NCBI GenBank assembly: GCA_024734495.1
Contig: JALMQS010000099.1
Coordinates: 69,569,149-69,633,148, forward strand
DNA from: Forficula auricularia
Lineage: Eukaryota; Arthropoda; Insecta; Dermaptera; Forficulidae
Reading direction: 5' to 3'
DNA: 64,000 bases
In this document: positions 20,515 to 30,884 of the stretch, piece after piece
Layout: every line of letters begins with the position of its first letter
Position numbering within the stretch: position 1 is the first letter of the stretch
The notes under the pieces: model-generated
Databases searched by the model: none
The model's input: the letters and a program-made list of their open reading frames with translations, nothing else
What the model was told of the DNA's origin: nothing
Made by a program: the position numbers and the translations under genes

Positions 20515-21585
20515 AACGGAATCGTTATTAATTATTAATTATTTATTATTATTATTAACTCACGAAATTCCCGAGAGCAGAGACACAAAGCTCCGTCTAT
20601 AGATGCCTATTCCAAGAGATAAAAGACAGATATAGGGATTTTAACTCATACTACACAGATGGATCTGTAATAGAAAACAGAGCAGGTTGTGCAATTATCA
20701 ATCAAAATACTGTATATAAGTATAGATTAATAGACCAACTTTCCATTTTCACATGTGAGGCCACTGCAATATTGGAAGCACTAGAAATGATTAAAAAAGA
20801 CAGGGCCAATGATAAAACAGTTATCTATTCGGACTCCAAAAGCTGCCTCATAGCTATTAAAAACTCCACAAATAAAAATCTACTTATCAAAAAATACAAG
20901 AAACACTGCTTGAGCTATCGAAAAATAAACATACAATAATGTTGGTATGGATCCCAAGTCACCAAGGCATCATGGGAAACGAACAAGCAGATAGAGAGGC
21001 GAAGGAGGCAGTAAAAAAGGAAAAACCGGACGGAACGAAAAACACAACACCAGAAGATATAAAAAAAGTAGTCCGATGTAAAATAAAAGAAAAGTGGGAA
21101 AAAGATTGGAAGGAGAACAACACCTCCAAATTAAAAACAGTAAGGCAATCCACGTACCAAGCATCACCGAGTGACCATTTCGATCGTAAAACTCAAGTAA
21201 TCATCGATAGGCTCAGGATAGGCCATACTAAACTAACCCACGGACACTTAATGAACAAAGAAGATAAACCAATATGCGAAAAATGTAAAGTACAATTAAC
21301 AGTGCAACATATTTTAATTGAGTGTATGTCCCTAAATAAAGAACGAATAAAAACCGCCCTCCCTAATGATATAAAAGAATGTTTAGACACTAAGGCTGGT
21401 GTGGAAAGAACAATAGAGTTTCTCAAAGAAACAGTGTTATATAATTGTATATAAGTAATAACAAAAAAAATGTAAAATTATAATATTATAAATAATGTAC
21501 ACAAAGTGGTCGTTGATGGCCTTGGTAGCTAAAAAACGACCTAAAATAAAATAAATAAAAAAAAAAAAAAAAAAAAAACGGAATC
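20515..21585 (+). pseudogene. 5'-truncated non-LTR retrotransposon with RNase H and zinc knuckle
   Basis: Flanked by AACGGAATC (20515-20523 and 21577-21585) and ending in poly(A), so it is a retro-inserted copy of about 1.05 kb. The frame from about 20590 reads YYTDGSV, then TCEATAILEA, then YSDSKSCLIA, a frameshift near 20890, then WIPSHQGIMGNEQADREAKEA: the four acidic residues of RNase H (D, E, D, D) are all present. A C-terminal CEKCKVQLTVQHILIEC knuckle follows, stop at 21452. RNase H plus knuckle after the RT is the I/R1-type order. RT is lost by truncation. The tail GTCGTTGATGGCCTTGGTAG resembles the SINE tail at 9130. Confidence 0.9.
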
Positions 21586-21978
21586 ATATTTGTAATTAAA
21601 CTAAATGTCATTATTAACTACTACTCTGCATGATTTTATCCAAAAGTATTTCAAATTTACAATAGTATCTATATCAGTGTTTCTCAACCTGTGTGCCCTG
21701 AAAGATTGTCAAATGTGTCTCTAGGATTTTTGATAAACAAATAAAATTTAATGGGTTTTGTAACTTTGAAATAGTATTTGTAATTATCTCAACAGTTACT
21801 AAAAAAAATATTTTTAAATTAATTTATAAGTTGCTAAAAATATCTGGAATTATTTGCGGCACACAAACTAAATTTAAAAATATTGTTTGGAGAATCGTAT
21901 CCATAATTTAATTAATTTATACGATCTTAGAAAATTGGATAAATAAATTGAATTCAGAGTTTTACATTGAATTAGACT

Positions 21979-22011
21979 GACGTTTCGTCACTATATTTGC
22001 GACTTCTTCAG
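21979..22011 (-). ncRNA. Hammerhead ribozyme-like motif, family F3
   Basis: CUGAAGA, extra A, stem II GUCGC/GUGAC (loop AAAUAUA), GAAAC, palindromic ACGU stem III and GUC cleavage triplet. All core bases are intact. Stem I near the core is poor and GAAGAAGTCGC upstream is a duplication of the core flank. Confidence 0.65.
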
Positions 22012-22069
22012 CGACTTCTTCTTCAACTCAATTGTGTGATATTATTATTCGAAACATTCCATCTTTTTA

Positions 22070-22610
22070 CTTTACCATACAGAGGGTCAAGTATTGTAAT
22101 CTTGCATGAAAAAAGTGGGTTTTTTTTTCTTCTTTTTTTCAAAATATTTCAAAAACGGCTGAAACTATTTTGCTTAAAAAAATTCAGCGAAACCATGGCA
22201 TTTCGCTCTACAAAAAAGCCCTAATAAGTGAACATAGAAAAAATTATTTTTTTGAGATAATAATTGTTTTGTCAAAATGTCTGTTAGTCTTACCAAATTT
22301 TTGTGGACGAGCTAGCTCAAAAACTATTTTGAATATCGAAGCTGAAAAGAGCTGATTAGATTTTGGTGCATAATAACCCAAAATTAAGGGGCGGTGGAGG
22401 GGGTTAAAAATTAAAAATCTAGGCCATTTGAGCATACTCAACCAAATTTTGTATACACAGACCCCAGAAGTCTAAAATTGCAAAAACTAACCCCTCCCCT
22501 ACATGATTATAAATAATTTTATTAAATATTAAAAATAAGTGAAAGGCCAGTTTGTATGGTAAAGTCAAGTGGATGGCCACATCAGAACATGTCAGCTTAT
22601 TTAATTTATC
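22070..22610 (+). repeat. Interspersed repeat family with G-tracts, copy 2
   Basis: Matches 14400-15100: ACGGCTGAAACTATTTTG, AACCATGGCATTTCGCTCTA, GCCCTAATAAGTGA, AATCTAGGCCATTTGAGCAT-type minisatellite unit and GGTAAAGTCAAGTGGATGGC. It fills the centre of the hAT element. Confidence 0.7.
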
Positions 22611-22690
22611 TTATTCTTAAACACATTAATTTTTCATCACAAATAAAACAAAGAACCACAGAAAGCATAATTGTGTTGAAAAATAAGTTG

Positions 22691-22723
22691 CGGAAGAAGT
22701 CGCAAATACAGTGACGAAACATC
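22691..22723 (+). ncRNA. Decayed hammerhead-like motif, family F3
   Basis: Inverse partner of 21979-22011. Stem II and GAAAC are kept, but the core reads CGGAAGA (U4 changed to G) and the triplet is AUC. Probably inactive. Confidence 0.5.
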
Positions 22724-22910
22724 AGTCTAATTCAATATAAAACTTTGAATTCAATTTATTTATCCAATTTCTTAAGATCTTATAAATTAATTAAATTATG
22801 GGTACGATTCTCCAAACAATATTTTTAAATTTAGTTTGTGTGCCGCAAATTATTCCAGATATTTTTAGAGTACCGTCAACTAAAAAAGGTTGAGAAACAC
22901 TGATCTATAT

Positions 22911-23094
22911 CTATCTATCTATCTAGAACTATACTTAGATAATAATAGTTGGCTTAGGGCGGACTCTATTTGGCTAAAGAGATCGGATGGAGGTCAGTGA
23001 TTGACCGTGCTTAACAATACATTAAATAAATACGTGGGAGTTTAAAAATAATTTAAAAATCTAAAATTTTCAAACACACTCCATACCCAGCGAG
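22911..23094. other. Non-coding DNA, short TCTA microsatellite
   Basis: CTAT repeats at 22905-22925, then non-repetitive AT-rich DNA. No gene. Confidence 0.4.
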
Positions 23095-23895
23095 ATGCTA
23101 GCCGAAGGCGGGTTTCGCAGCTGGTATTTTAACAAACTGCTAGACTTTATCCAAAGTCATTTTAAATATTTTAATATGTTTATTCCATTATTATTAATCA
23201 GATATTACTGGCTATTTGAAGTACATGTTGACTTAAATTCAAAATTAACGATCGATTCTCTTCTAATACTTGAGGAATAACCATTTTACAACCATTTTTG
23301 ATGATTTGACCATGAGCATTAGTAAGCCGATAAATGAATAAATTTTAAAGAATTTAAAAAAGTACTATCTTACTCTAGGGTAAAGTACCTACCTACTTTA
23401 AAATATAATTTTACTAAAAACTTTATATTTCGTTTTTTGTGGTCCTCGAGGTTAGAAAATTGAATTTCATTAAAATTGGTTGAGTCTTTTTCAAGATGTT
23501 TAGAAAAAAACTAAAAAAGTACCGGATTAAAGTACTAATGTTTGTGGGTCAATATGTTAAAGTAATGGTAGGTTTTTAATTTCATTTCAATTGGTTGAAC
23601 GGTATGTGGAACATAAAGTCATATTCATATTGATGATAGGACTAGCCATGTTTTGTCGATAGGGTTTCTTTTTTTCAGCAGGCTCACAATGATGATTTCT
23701 TTTTATTAGAATAAGTTACCCCATGTAATTTTTGGCAAAATCGTCACGTGCTAAAATTCAACCTAATTGAATACTACAATTTGTGATTTTGTTTGAGACC
23801 ATGGGTTCCGTAGCCTTTACCTGAGCACCCTTTTGAAGTCACGCTTGATACAGATTCCAATACTTTGTTAATCCAATCTGCTTCGCATTGGATAA
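23095..23895 (-). repeat. Helitron-associated repeats, ACTTTATCCAATGC family copy 2
   Basis: Starts with a degenerate plus-strand Helitron 3' end (GCCGAAGGCGGGTTTCGCAG, then CTGGT at about 23120). Next is the segment with ACGATCGATTCTC, and from 23340 an inverse copy of the 11956 repeat (TTTTTGGCAAAATCGTCACG, ATGGGTTCCGTAG, CTTCGCATTGGATAAAGT). Fragments only. Confidence 0.6.
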
Positions 23896-24454
23896 AGTTA
23901 ATGAATATTTACAACTAGATATTTAGTATATTTCCAAAGGATATCTGACTCTATTTTAAAAAATTCTTAGTTCACTATTCTACTTTCTTTTTCCGCGTAA
24001 GGAAATCGTTAAATCCTTTTTTCACGAATAAGGTATGTATGTACAAGTTGGCCACTTAAATGATAGCCTAGCTAAGATATGGAACATTGTTTTTTACTTT
24101 GGATAATATTTATTATTATTATATGCAATATTTCCTCTAATTAATATAAAACACATCTATCTATTTACTTATCTCTTGATATATTATGTATATAACAGGT
24201 TAAAATCTAAACAGTTTCTAGAGCCTTTTAAATTTTTTTACCTTTCTAAGCTCAAGAAATTTCATCAAGCACCGTATATTGAGAATATGAAAGTTTTGTT
24301 TGCCTGCGACCAATTATTTATTAAATTCCTCAAAAAACTTTATTTTTTCTTATTGCTACTTATAGAAATGTCTACGTGGATTTTTGCTAATGATTTTTTT
24401 TTAAGAAATTTTGTCTTAGTAGATAATGAAGCTGTTGAATTTATTGGATAAAAA
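23896..24454. other. AT-rich DNA, nothing recognised
   Basis: An open frame at 24176-24451 is low complexity in composition and matches nothing I know. No splice-bounded exon seen. Confidence 0.45.
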
Positions 24455-24523
24455 TACTTGGTAGGTTTCACATTAAGATATAAAAAAATAAAACGAATTT
24501 ATTTTTAGAGAATCTTTAATCTC

Positions 24524-24558
24524 GATATATATATTTCGGGTGACTAACCCATCTTCAG
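24524..24558 (-). ncRNA. Complete hammerhead ribozyme-like motif, family F4
   Basis: The best canonical example in the window. Minus strand: stem I AUCUC pairs perfectly with GAGAU after the cleavage site; core CUGAAGA; extra U; stem II GGGU/ACCC with loop UAGUC; GAAA; stem III is a palindromic AU run; cleavage triplet AUC. The same layout at 34121-34144 has stem I AACUC/GAGUU, a compensatory change. A palindromic stem III this short is typical of hammerheads that act as dimers. Confidence 0.8.
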
Positions 24559-24596
24559 GAGATACAGAAAGTAACTGACCTGAATAAGTCGAAATT

Positions 24597-25130
24597 GAAT
24601 ACAAGTCAATGGTAAAATTTATTTTTTAAGATAACAAAAGGGTAAATATTTAAAATTAGTGGAGGGAGAAAAGGTAGGAAGTCTACTTTGGATTAATTTT
24701 GAATGGCCTTTTGAGAAAAGAGGATTTCGAATTTGAATACAACTCAATGGTAAAATTTATTTTTAAGATAACAAAAGGGTAAATATTTAAAATTAGTGGA
24801 GGGAGAAAAGGTAGGAAGTCTACTTTGGATTAATTTTGAATGGCCTTTTGAGAAAAGAGGATTTCGAATTTGAATACAACTCAATGGTAAAATTTATTTT
24901 TAAGATAACAAAAGGGTAAATATTTAAAATTAGTGGAGGGAGAAAAGGTAGGAAGTCTACTTTGGATTAATTTTGAATGGCCTTTTGAGAAAAGAGGATT
25001 TCGAATTTGAATACAACTCAATGGTAAAATTTATTTTTAAGATAACAAAAGGGTAAATATTTAAAATTAGTGGAGGGAGAAGTCTATTTTGTTTAATTTT
25101 GAATGGTCTTCTGAGAAAAGAGAATTTACA
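24597..25130. repeat. Tandem repeat, 137-bp unit, ~3.8 copies
   Basis: Units start at 24597, 24735, 24872 and 25009, each with CAATGGTAAAATTTATTTTT, AAAAGGGTAAATATTTAAAA, TTAGTGGAGGGAGAAAAGGT and GGCCTTTTGAGAAAAGAGGA. The last unit has an internal deletion. Near identity of units indicates recent expansion inside the F4 element. Confidence 0.9.
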
Positions 25131-25431
25131 CACAAAACAAATTTGCAAATATTTAAAGAATGTAATCAATGATAGTACTTTTTTTTAACTTCTAATTGAT
25201 TATTTAGTATATTCGTTTTATTTGAGCTTTTATATCTTAATGTGAAACCTACCAAGTATTTTTATCCAATAATTTTAAAAAATGTTTCACCAAGTACCAA
25301 CACCAAATTCCTTAAAAACTATTAAAAGCTGTTGAAGGCTTTTATTTTTGTGATAAATTTTATTAAGAGTTTAAATTTTATTAAAATCACACATAATTAA
25401 TTATAATTATTTATTGAACACGAATAAATAA

Positions 25432-25640
25432 TTTTTTTTAAAGGGCCTCTACATCTCCTCTTATAGCCCTCCGATCCTCCCACTCAGGATCCGGTTGAGT
25501 GGCTCAGGTGTGGCCACAGCAGAACGGTGTGAAACATTAGTATGCTGCGACCAAGAATAAAATAATAACAATAAAAAAATAAAAATAAATAAACAAATAC
25601 ACTGGGAAGAATAAATAAATAAATAATAATAATAATAATA
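25432..25640 (-). mobile_element. Short retroposed fragment with A-tail
   Basis: Minus-strand copy ending in AAAAAAAA (25432-25440) and flanked by AATAAATAAT on both sides. It splits the left arm of the F9 element. It carries CACACCTGAGCCACTCAACC and GGATCCTGAGTGGGAGGATC; this looks like a LINE 3' end but I cannot name the family. Confidence 0.6.
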
Positions 25641-25652
25641 CAATAAAACTAC

Positions 25653-25688
25653 GAAGTTTCGATCGACTTATTCTGTGATCGTTCTCAA
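25653..25688 (-). ncRNA. U3-A8 hammerhead-like motif, family F9
   Basis: Core UUGAGAA in place of CUGANGA (C3 to U and G8 to A together), extra C, stem II GAUC(A)/(U)CGAUC, GAAAC, triplet UUC, and stem I UAC/GUA. The rest of the fold is kept. Confidence 0.5.
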
Positions 25689-25717
25689 GTATGAAAAATC
25701 GGAGTGGGTGCTCATAT

Positions 25718-25753
25718 TTGAGAACGATCGCACAATAAGTCAATCAAAACGTC
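25718..25753 (+). ncRNA. Decayed U3-A8 hammerhead-like motif, family F9
   Basis: Core UUGAGAA, stem II partly kept (GAUCG/CAAUC), then AAAAC instead of GAAAC, triplet GUC. Loss of G12 makes activity unlikely. Confidence 0.4.
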
Positions 25754-25800
25754 GTAGTTTTATTGTATTATTTATTCGTGTTCAATAAATAATTACAATT

Positions 25801-26548
25801 AATTATTCGTGTCCGACCGAAACAGGATTTTCAAACGAAACCGAAACTTATTTAGACTTGTAAAAATGTGTATTGTATACCGAAATCTAGTATATTTATT
25901 GTTAATGAATTGAACAAGAGTAATTACAGTATGTACCAAAAATATTTATTTATGTTATATTATCAATTTAACATGAACAAAAATATAAACATATGTTAAT
26001 GACTTACTCTTGTAAGTAAACTTTGTCAAAATCAACACTTACAATTAGATATAAAGTATACAGACTCACTAATACCTGAGTATTTTAATTGTGTTCGGAA
26101 CATTCTTAAGACTTATTTATTAGGTAGGTATTTATTGAGATTTTGTGTTTAGCACTAGGAAATTAAAGAATTACATAATTATCAGTCTCAACAAAGATTA
26201 CAATAATTTGTACAACAATCCAAGTACTCAATTTAAAAAACAAAACAAAAAAAAATAGTTATAAAATCAAAAGAAAAATAAATATTTTTGTTATTACTAG
26301 ATTAGTAATCACTTTCGGTATTCGTAATTAAAAATTCTTATATTGCACGCTAAGAACACTGAGATTCGGCGCGGCCAAAGGTTTGGCCGATTTTTGGCCG
26401 AAACTCGATATTTTGGCCGAAACAAGCTGAAACCGAAACCGAACGGTCACTATTACTGGTCGGTCATTATTAATTATGTCTGATTTTACTAATAATTTCA
26501 ACTCTTAAATTTTGTAATATGTATGAAACATTCCAAAAAATCGACTCG
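25801..26548. other. Non-coding; GGCCGAAA-rich patch at 26370-26445
   Basis: Mostly AT-rich. Near 26370-26445 the motif GGCCGAAAC/GGCCGATTT is repeated, and CCGAAAC phrases also occur near 25813-25850 in inverse context, suggesting another decayed inverted-repeat element (about 25810-26465). No gene. Confidence 0.4.
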
Positions 26549-27562
26549 CTATAGGGATCGTGCGTGAAACATAGTGGCAGCACTACTGTATAGTGAATAG
26601 ATAACCTTTTATTATCTAGTCACTATACACTACTGTCGAAGTAAGCGCTCTCTAGTGGTCCTTTGCCGAAGATAGTGGAATCAAAACATTCATTAAACAC
26701 AACATGAAATATTTATAAATAATGGAAAAAATAATATGGATTTCAACCGGTTGTCAATAATATTATACATGAATTGGAATTTTTAGTTATATTTGAAACT
26801 AAAATTGCGGCCTCTTGTATATTATTAATAAATAAATCATAGCTATTAATATTAAGGTCACCAGAAAGGTCATGATGAGAACTTAGTAATATTTCTCTGA
26901 ATTTATCAAAGTTAATATTCTTTGGAAAGCAATTGAAAGAAAAGTTAGAACTGTTCAGAGTGCATTTTGGTAATTTTCCAGGAAAAATAGAAGGAACATA
27001 AGACGGATGTAACGGATGTTCCGATTTTCGTTATTGATAAAATGAGAACTACAAATTTTCGTATTTTTATTTGGTGCCCAGTCTTTTGGATTTTCTCTGA
27101 AAACAAAACAAATTAAAAGGTTAAGTTTTTATTATTACAAAAATATCATAAATATTAAGAATTTAACCATCAAAATTATAGTTTTTTATATGCCCGAGTT
27201 TAATCTGAACTTTTACTTTAATTTTGTTATAAATTGTTGATTAATACAGAACTTACACATAATTTTTTACTGCTTTTATCCACTATTTACGTTTCGCTAT
27301 TTTCCATACGGCTCCAAACATGCTATCTGGGAATTTATAAAATTTCATTTTCACATCAACTCCACGTTTTTGACGTGATGTATCATAACAACCACGGAAA
27401 CAGCAATTCTTTCTTGAAGCTGACATAATTAAAATAATATCAATTAATTTTAATATTAATTATTAAAAAATAAATCACGTGTTAAAATTTAATAAACGAT
27501 TCCAATTAGTTGAGATGTTTACCATTAGTTGGCGTAAAAGTCTAGATGCACGATCCCTTTAG
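26549..27562 (-). mobile_element. TIR-bounded element enclosing a THAP gene
   Basis: The ends CTATAGGGATCGTGCGT (26549) and its inverse ATGCACGATCCCTTTAG (to 27562) match at 15 of 17 bases and bracket a two-exon THAP reading frame. THAP domains are the DNA-binding part of P-element-type transposases, so this looks like a small P-like (or other THAP) element. A second inverted pair, CTGTATAGTGAATAGATAA and TTATCTAGTCACTATACA (26585-26640), lies just inside the left end. I could not identify a target duplication. Confidence 0.6.
26743..27426 (-). pseudogene. THAP-domain protein, two exons, decayed
   Basis: Exon 1 (27426-27257) starts MSASRKNCCFRGC, continues KMKFYKFPDSMFGAVWKIAK, and ends in phase 2 before GTAAGT. 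Exon 2 (27096-26743) follows a TTTTCAG acceptor and continues ENPKDWAPNKNTKICSSHF. After a one-base frameshift near 27010 come HPSYVPSIFPGK and about 75 more residues to a stop. This gives the C2CH zinc site (C-x4-C ... C-x2-H), the conserved W, FxxFP and the C-terminal xVPSIFP of THAP domains, which bind DNA. Codon 48 is TAG where a coding residue is expected. The stop and the frameshift mean it is dead as read, unless they are assembly errors. Neither the RNase H-like core of P transposase nor a coiled coil is present. The element's ends lie at 26549 and 27562. Confidence 0.8.
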
Positions 27563-28462
27563 GTTAAAATTCGATTGCTTAAAGAAATTTCTAGATCCGA
27601 TTGGAATCGACCGTATTTAAGCCCCTTCATTGAGGTAATTTTAATTGAATGATTAGCTGAATAGTGGAATTCGAAAGGTCGCTGATTTCTGCCCATGGTT
27701 GTCGATGGATGGCCAGCCTTCTGAAACCAGTATGGCGACTTGGATGGACGTCTCTCCAAACAGAAGACGAGAGAGATGGTTGCTTTTCCAGAAACGTGTG
27801 CCTTCACACAAGGCAATTTATTAAAAATCTCGGTCACGCACTCGTGCTTAGGACCCCCCGACCCCCCCCCCCCCCATCTCTTTTTTTTCTACCACTTTTC
27901 CCACTCGCCATGTCCAGTAAACTTCTTTCCTTGTCTTTTCCATTCGAAATGGGTGGAAACAAGAGCACACCCAAGTAATGGAAACCTCCACGGTTTGTCA
28001 CTTTAGCGGAAATGATTCTCCATCATCCTATAGAACATAACCAAAGTGTCATATTGACTTAAACATAATGTTTCTTTTCCGAATGGCCCCCAAAGTTTTC
28101 ACAAGGAAGAAGAGAAAAAACCAACATATGTATTCGGTTTCAGCCACCTAATTTGACCTTGTCTCTCTTGTCAAAAGAAGGGCGGATAGTTAACGATCCA
28201 AATTCCGAAATGGAGATAATTAGAAGAATATTGGTTTTCTTATAGAAATTTTAAACGAAAGTGAGAGAGACATGGATGCAACTTGATGGGGAGAGAATCC
28301 GAGAAGAATCCAGCTGGGACAAATTTACTAGAAATCATTTAGAATGCTTGTTAATGAGGGTTAATTATAATTTTATTTTCACGTCAAAAATCTGGTAATT
28401 ATTTCTTATTTATGTGAAACATTCTGCTGTGTGTTATTTAGAATAAACTACCAATCTAATAT
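27563..28462. other. Unique-looking DNA, no gene assigned
   Basis: 27660-27990 has balanced composition and open frames on both strands, with a possible acceptor on the minus strand (CTGGTTTCAG near 27720) but no matching donor. Poly-C at 27855-27873. 28000-28460 is also non-repetitive within the window. Could be conserved non-coding DNA; nothing more can be said. Confidence 0.4.
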
Positions 28463-29190
28463 ATACCTATATGTATAAAATTAAGTTTTTGTCTGTACAT
28501 TGCTCCAAATCGCGTCAAATTTAGAATTTACACGTTTTAAGTAAAATTATGATAGAAAACACCATCAACAAAATTCCTGTCTGTCTGTCCGTCTGTCTGT
28601 TTTCGCCCATTTGGGATAAAAATTGTAATTGGATCAGATAACTTAAAACGAGGGGTGAACCGCGACCTAATATGCTGTACACCTACTTCCGCTTGTACTT
28701 CCAAATATTTTCAATTACTTCCAGAGATTCCCAAGTGCTTCCAAATATATCCAAGTACTTCCAAAATACTTCCAAAGAGGTGTACACCTACTTCCAATCG
28801 CGGATCACCCCTCGACTTAACATATAGGCTTTAAAATATTTTGATAATATGACCATAAAAGGCCGTTTGGCGGGGCACTAATGGAGGTTATCAAATAACT
28901 CCTAAACTATTAACTCTAAGGCAACTTCTGTTAGAAGCAAATTTGTAGAAGGTGTCGATTTCTGACAACTTTTGATTGAAGAAATTCAAAAAAAAAAAAA
29001 AAAAAACACACAAAAGGATGGGAGGGTTAAAAAAGAAAATTGTAGCTCTTTGAAACAAATTCAACCAAAATTTGTATACATAATCTGTAGGTCTCCCAGA
29101 AGACTAGAAATGCAAAAACTTGCCACCCAAAATGAGAAGGGAGTCAAAAAATTAAAATTCTATTTTCTACATTTTAATGAATTTTGAAAT
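28463..29190 (+). mobile_element. Helitron 5' end, truncated copy
   Basis: CCTATATGTATAAAATTAAG, TTTTGTCTGTACATTGCTCC and CAACAAAATTCCTGTCTGTC match the 5' end of the Helitron at 9913, followed by the same AACTCCTAAACTATTAACTC and one minisatellite unit (29040-29160). No CTRRT end; truncated where a LINE fragment begins. A CTTCCA-rich stretch (28680-28800, unit like CCAAGTACTTC) is inserted. Confidence 0.75.
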
Positions 29191-29244
29191 AATAGGGTTT
29201 TTTTTAGTAATAATTGAAGCATCTTTCGAAATTTTAAAAGTTTT

Positions 29245-29722
29245 ACTGGTAATCCTTCTCCCAGAAACATATAACCTTCAATCTTTCAAAACCCACATCC
29301 ACGAATACACTGAAAAAACGATATAAATATTTATAGTTAAGAAATTATATTTGATATGAATAGATACTGAAATTAATTATTCAATCTTCAATATGAATAA
29401 ATGATATACGTATTTTAAGTATTCTCATATTTTTGGAGAAACTCTAGATATATTAATAGTTAATATGCGCTATTTGAGCCAAGCACCATTAAGTAAATTA
29501 TGAAAATATTGTTATTTGAGTAAAATAGTGGAATAGTTAAATTTAATAGTTGACTATTTAAATGGAATAATATGTAATTAGGACAAGAAATGATATAAAC
29601 TTGAATATTTTTTATTTATAATAAATATAGGTATGTATTACAAGATACAAGATTCCACCGCGGACTACAGAAGTTGTACCTTTTTGGTGCAACTTCTTCT
29701 TGTATCAGTATCATTATAAAAA
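29245..29722 (+). pseudogene. CR1/Jockey-type LINE 3' end, interrupted
   Basis: 29250-29325 reads LLPETYNLQSFKTHIHEYT, and 29650-29722 reads the terminal STADYRSCTFLVQLLLVS then a short A-rich tail after ATTATAA. Both match the LINE at 37768-38436. About 310 bp of AT-rich DNA (29327-29640) separates the two pieces, so it was probably split by an insertion. Confidence 0.7.
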
Positions 29723-29729
29723 AATTTCG

Positions 29730-29835
29730 GGGTAGAAATATCGATGTAACAAAAACATCGGTTGTTTTCCATCGATGTAGAAAACATCGATTGTCGACAA
29801 GAAAAATATCAATATTTTGAAAACATCGGCCCTAG
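29730..29835. repeat. AACATCGAT-rich short MITE
   Basis: Repeated AACATCGAT/CATCGATGT phrases between GGGGTAGAAATATCGATG and AACATCGGCCCTAG. Such cATCGATg-rich short elements are common in insects. No coding. Confidence 0.45.
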
Positions 29836-30725
29836 CTTGAATTTCATCTAATATATTAACTTAAATTTGTAATAATACTAAATTATAAATTCTACAAATT
29901 CGTTACAAATCACTTATTATATTTATTTTAATTAAACACTAATACTAGTACTAACTTCAAGCGTATTTACTCAAGTACATATAAAGTGAATTGAATCATT
30001 TCATGAAGTCAATTAACAATATATTTAAGACAATTAGCCTTTAAATAAATAAATAAATATTTAATGAATTTATTAGCGTGTCTCATAGCTCAAATATATA
30101 CGAGTCCGGATTGTGAGTTGTTAATGGCGTTAATTAAAATATCTTCGTGGAATGGGATTAACAAATTATTATAGAAATCTAAATTGGTCAAAGAAAAATA
30201 CCGGAATATTTTTTTCCCCCATATCATTTTTATTTCTTATCTTTAAGATATTTTAATTAATCAACTGGAATTCGAAAGTGAATTTAATCACCAGTCAGAG
30301 CCGGATAATATTAATAATAATAATGGTAACAATTCTATTCCATGTACAGAATTTTTTTGTATATGAAGGATTAATCATAAAGTAGTGCTTCGACTCAGTA
30401 ATTTGTTGATTTGTTAGTTAATCAACCACTTGTTTTATTTTTGATTCAACCACAGATGATTAACTTTTATATTCAACCATCTGTTAATAATAATTAGTTT
30501 AATTAAAAAAAATCTATCAAAATATTTTTTCCTAAAAGTGATACTTGATGGTTTAAAGTTGATTCTTCCATGTCTTCACCACTGGATTATCAATAATAAT
30601 CGAAACTTTTTTGTTAAGAGAGAATATGGTGTAGATTCTTGGCGAACATATTATTAATAAAGTAATGAAAATTTAAAACATTTAAAAAAAATTTAAAAAT
30701 TTATAAAATACAATTCTTTTATAAA
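29836..30725. other. AT-rich DNA, nothing recognised
   Basis: No supported gene or repeat boundary. Confidence 0.5.
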
Positions 30726-30759
30726 AAACAATCCAAAAAACACGTTTATTTAAAAGCCA

Positions 30760-30790
30760 AACGTTTCGGGACAATTTCTACCTTTTCCAA
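30760..30790 (-). ncRNA. Hammerhead-like motif, family F10
   Basis: Stem I CCA/UGG, core UUGGAAA (expected UUGANAA), extra A, partly disrupted stem II, GAAAC, GUU triplet. The core has A6 changed to G. Confidence 0.4.
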
Positions 30791-30884
30791 TGGTCAATTT
30801 GTTCAAAAAAAGTTAATTTCTCTAGAATTTAGAAGCAACTTTTTTTTCTTTTTTTTTGAACAAATTGACCATTGAAAAAATTTT

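Larger units (their letters stand above)
21675..22902. mobile_element. hAT element with long inverted arms and internal hammerhead pair
   Basis: Ends CAGTGTTTCTCAACCTGTGT and GGTTGAGAAACACTG, flanked by the 8-bp duplication ATCTATAT (21667-21674, 22903-22910). The arms stay inverse to each other for over 300 bp, including TTTGCGGCACACAAACTAAA and GGATAAATAAATTGAATTCA. They meet hammerhead-like motifs at 21979-22011 and 22691-22723, which bracket an unrelated repeat copy (22070-22610). No transposase. Confidence 0.8.
24455..25262. mobile_element. Hammerhead-bearing inverted-end element, family F4
   Basis: Left end ACTTGGTAGGTTTCACATTA, right end its inverse TAATGTGAAACCTACCAAGT. The left part carries a complete hammerhead-like motif (24524-24558); the middle is a 137-bp tandem array. 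The GGTAGGTTTCAC end recurs at about 34065 and 54540/54640, and the adjoining GTTTCACCAAGTACCAACAC phrase (25282) recurs at 54690, 56580 and inside the 51002 insert. Confidence 0.75.
25333..25800. mobile_element. Hammerhead-bearing inverted pair, family F9, copy 1
   Basis: Two inverse arms: the left has TTATTGAACACGAATAAATA and TACGAAGTTTCGATCGACTT; the right has TCGTAGTTTTATTGTATTAT and TTATTCGTGTTCAATAAATA. Each arm carries a UUGAGAA-type hammerhead-like core (25653-25688 minus, 25718-25753 plus). The left arm is interrupted by a retroposon at 25432-25640. Relatives at 37270-37340 and 40590-40790. Confidence 0.7.

Noticed and set aside
24176..24451. 91-residue plus-strand frame as a small gene
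   Set aside because: Phe/Leu/Lys-rich as expected from AT-rich DNA; no domain, no splice sites, no second copy.
27559..27837. Minus-strand 92-residue frame with an acceptor-like site at 27720
   Set aside because: No donor pairs with it, no family resemblance, and the opposite strand is also open.
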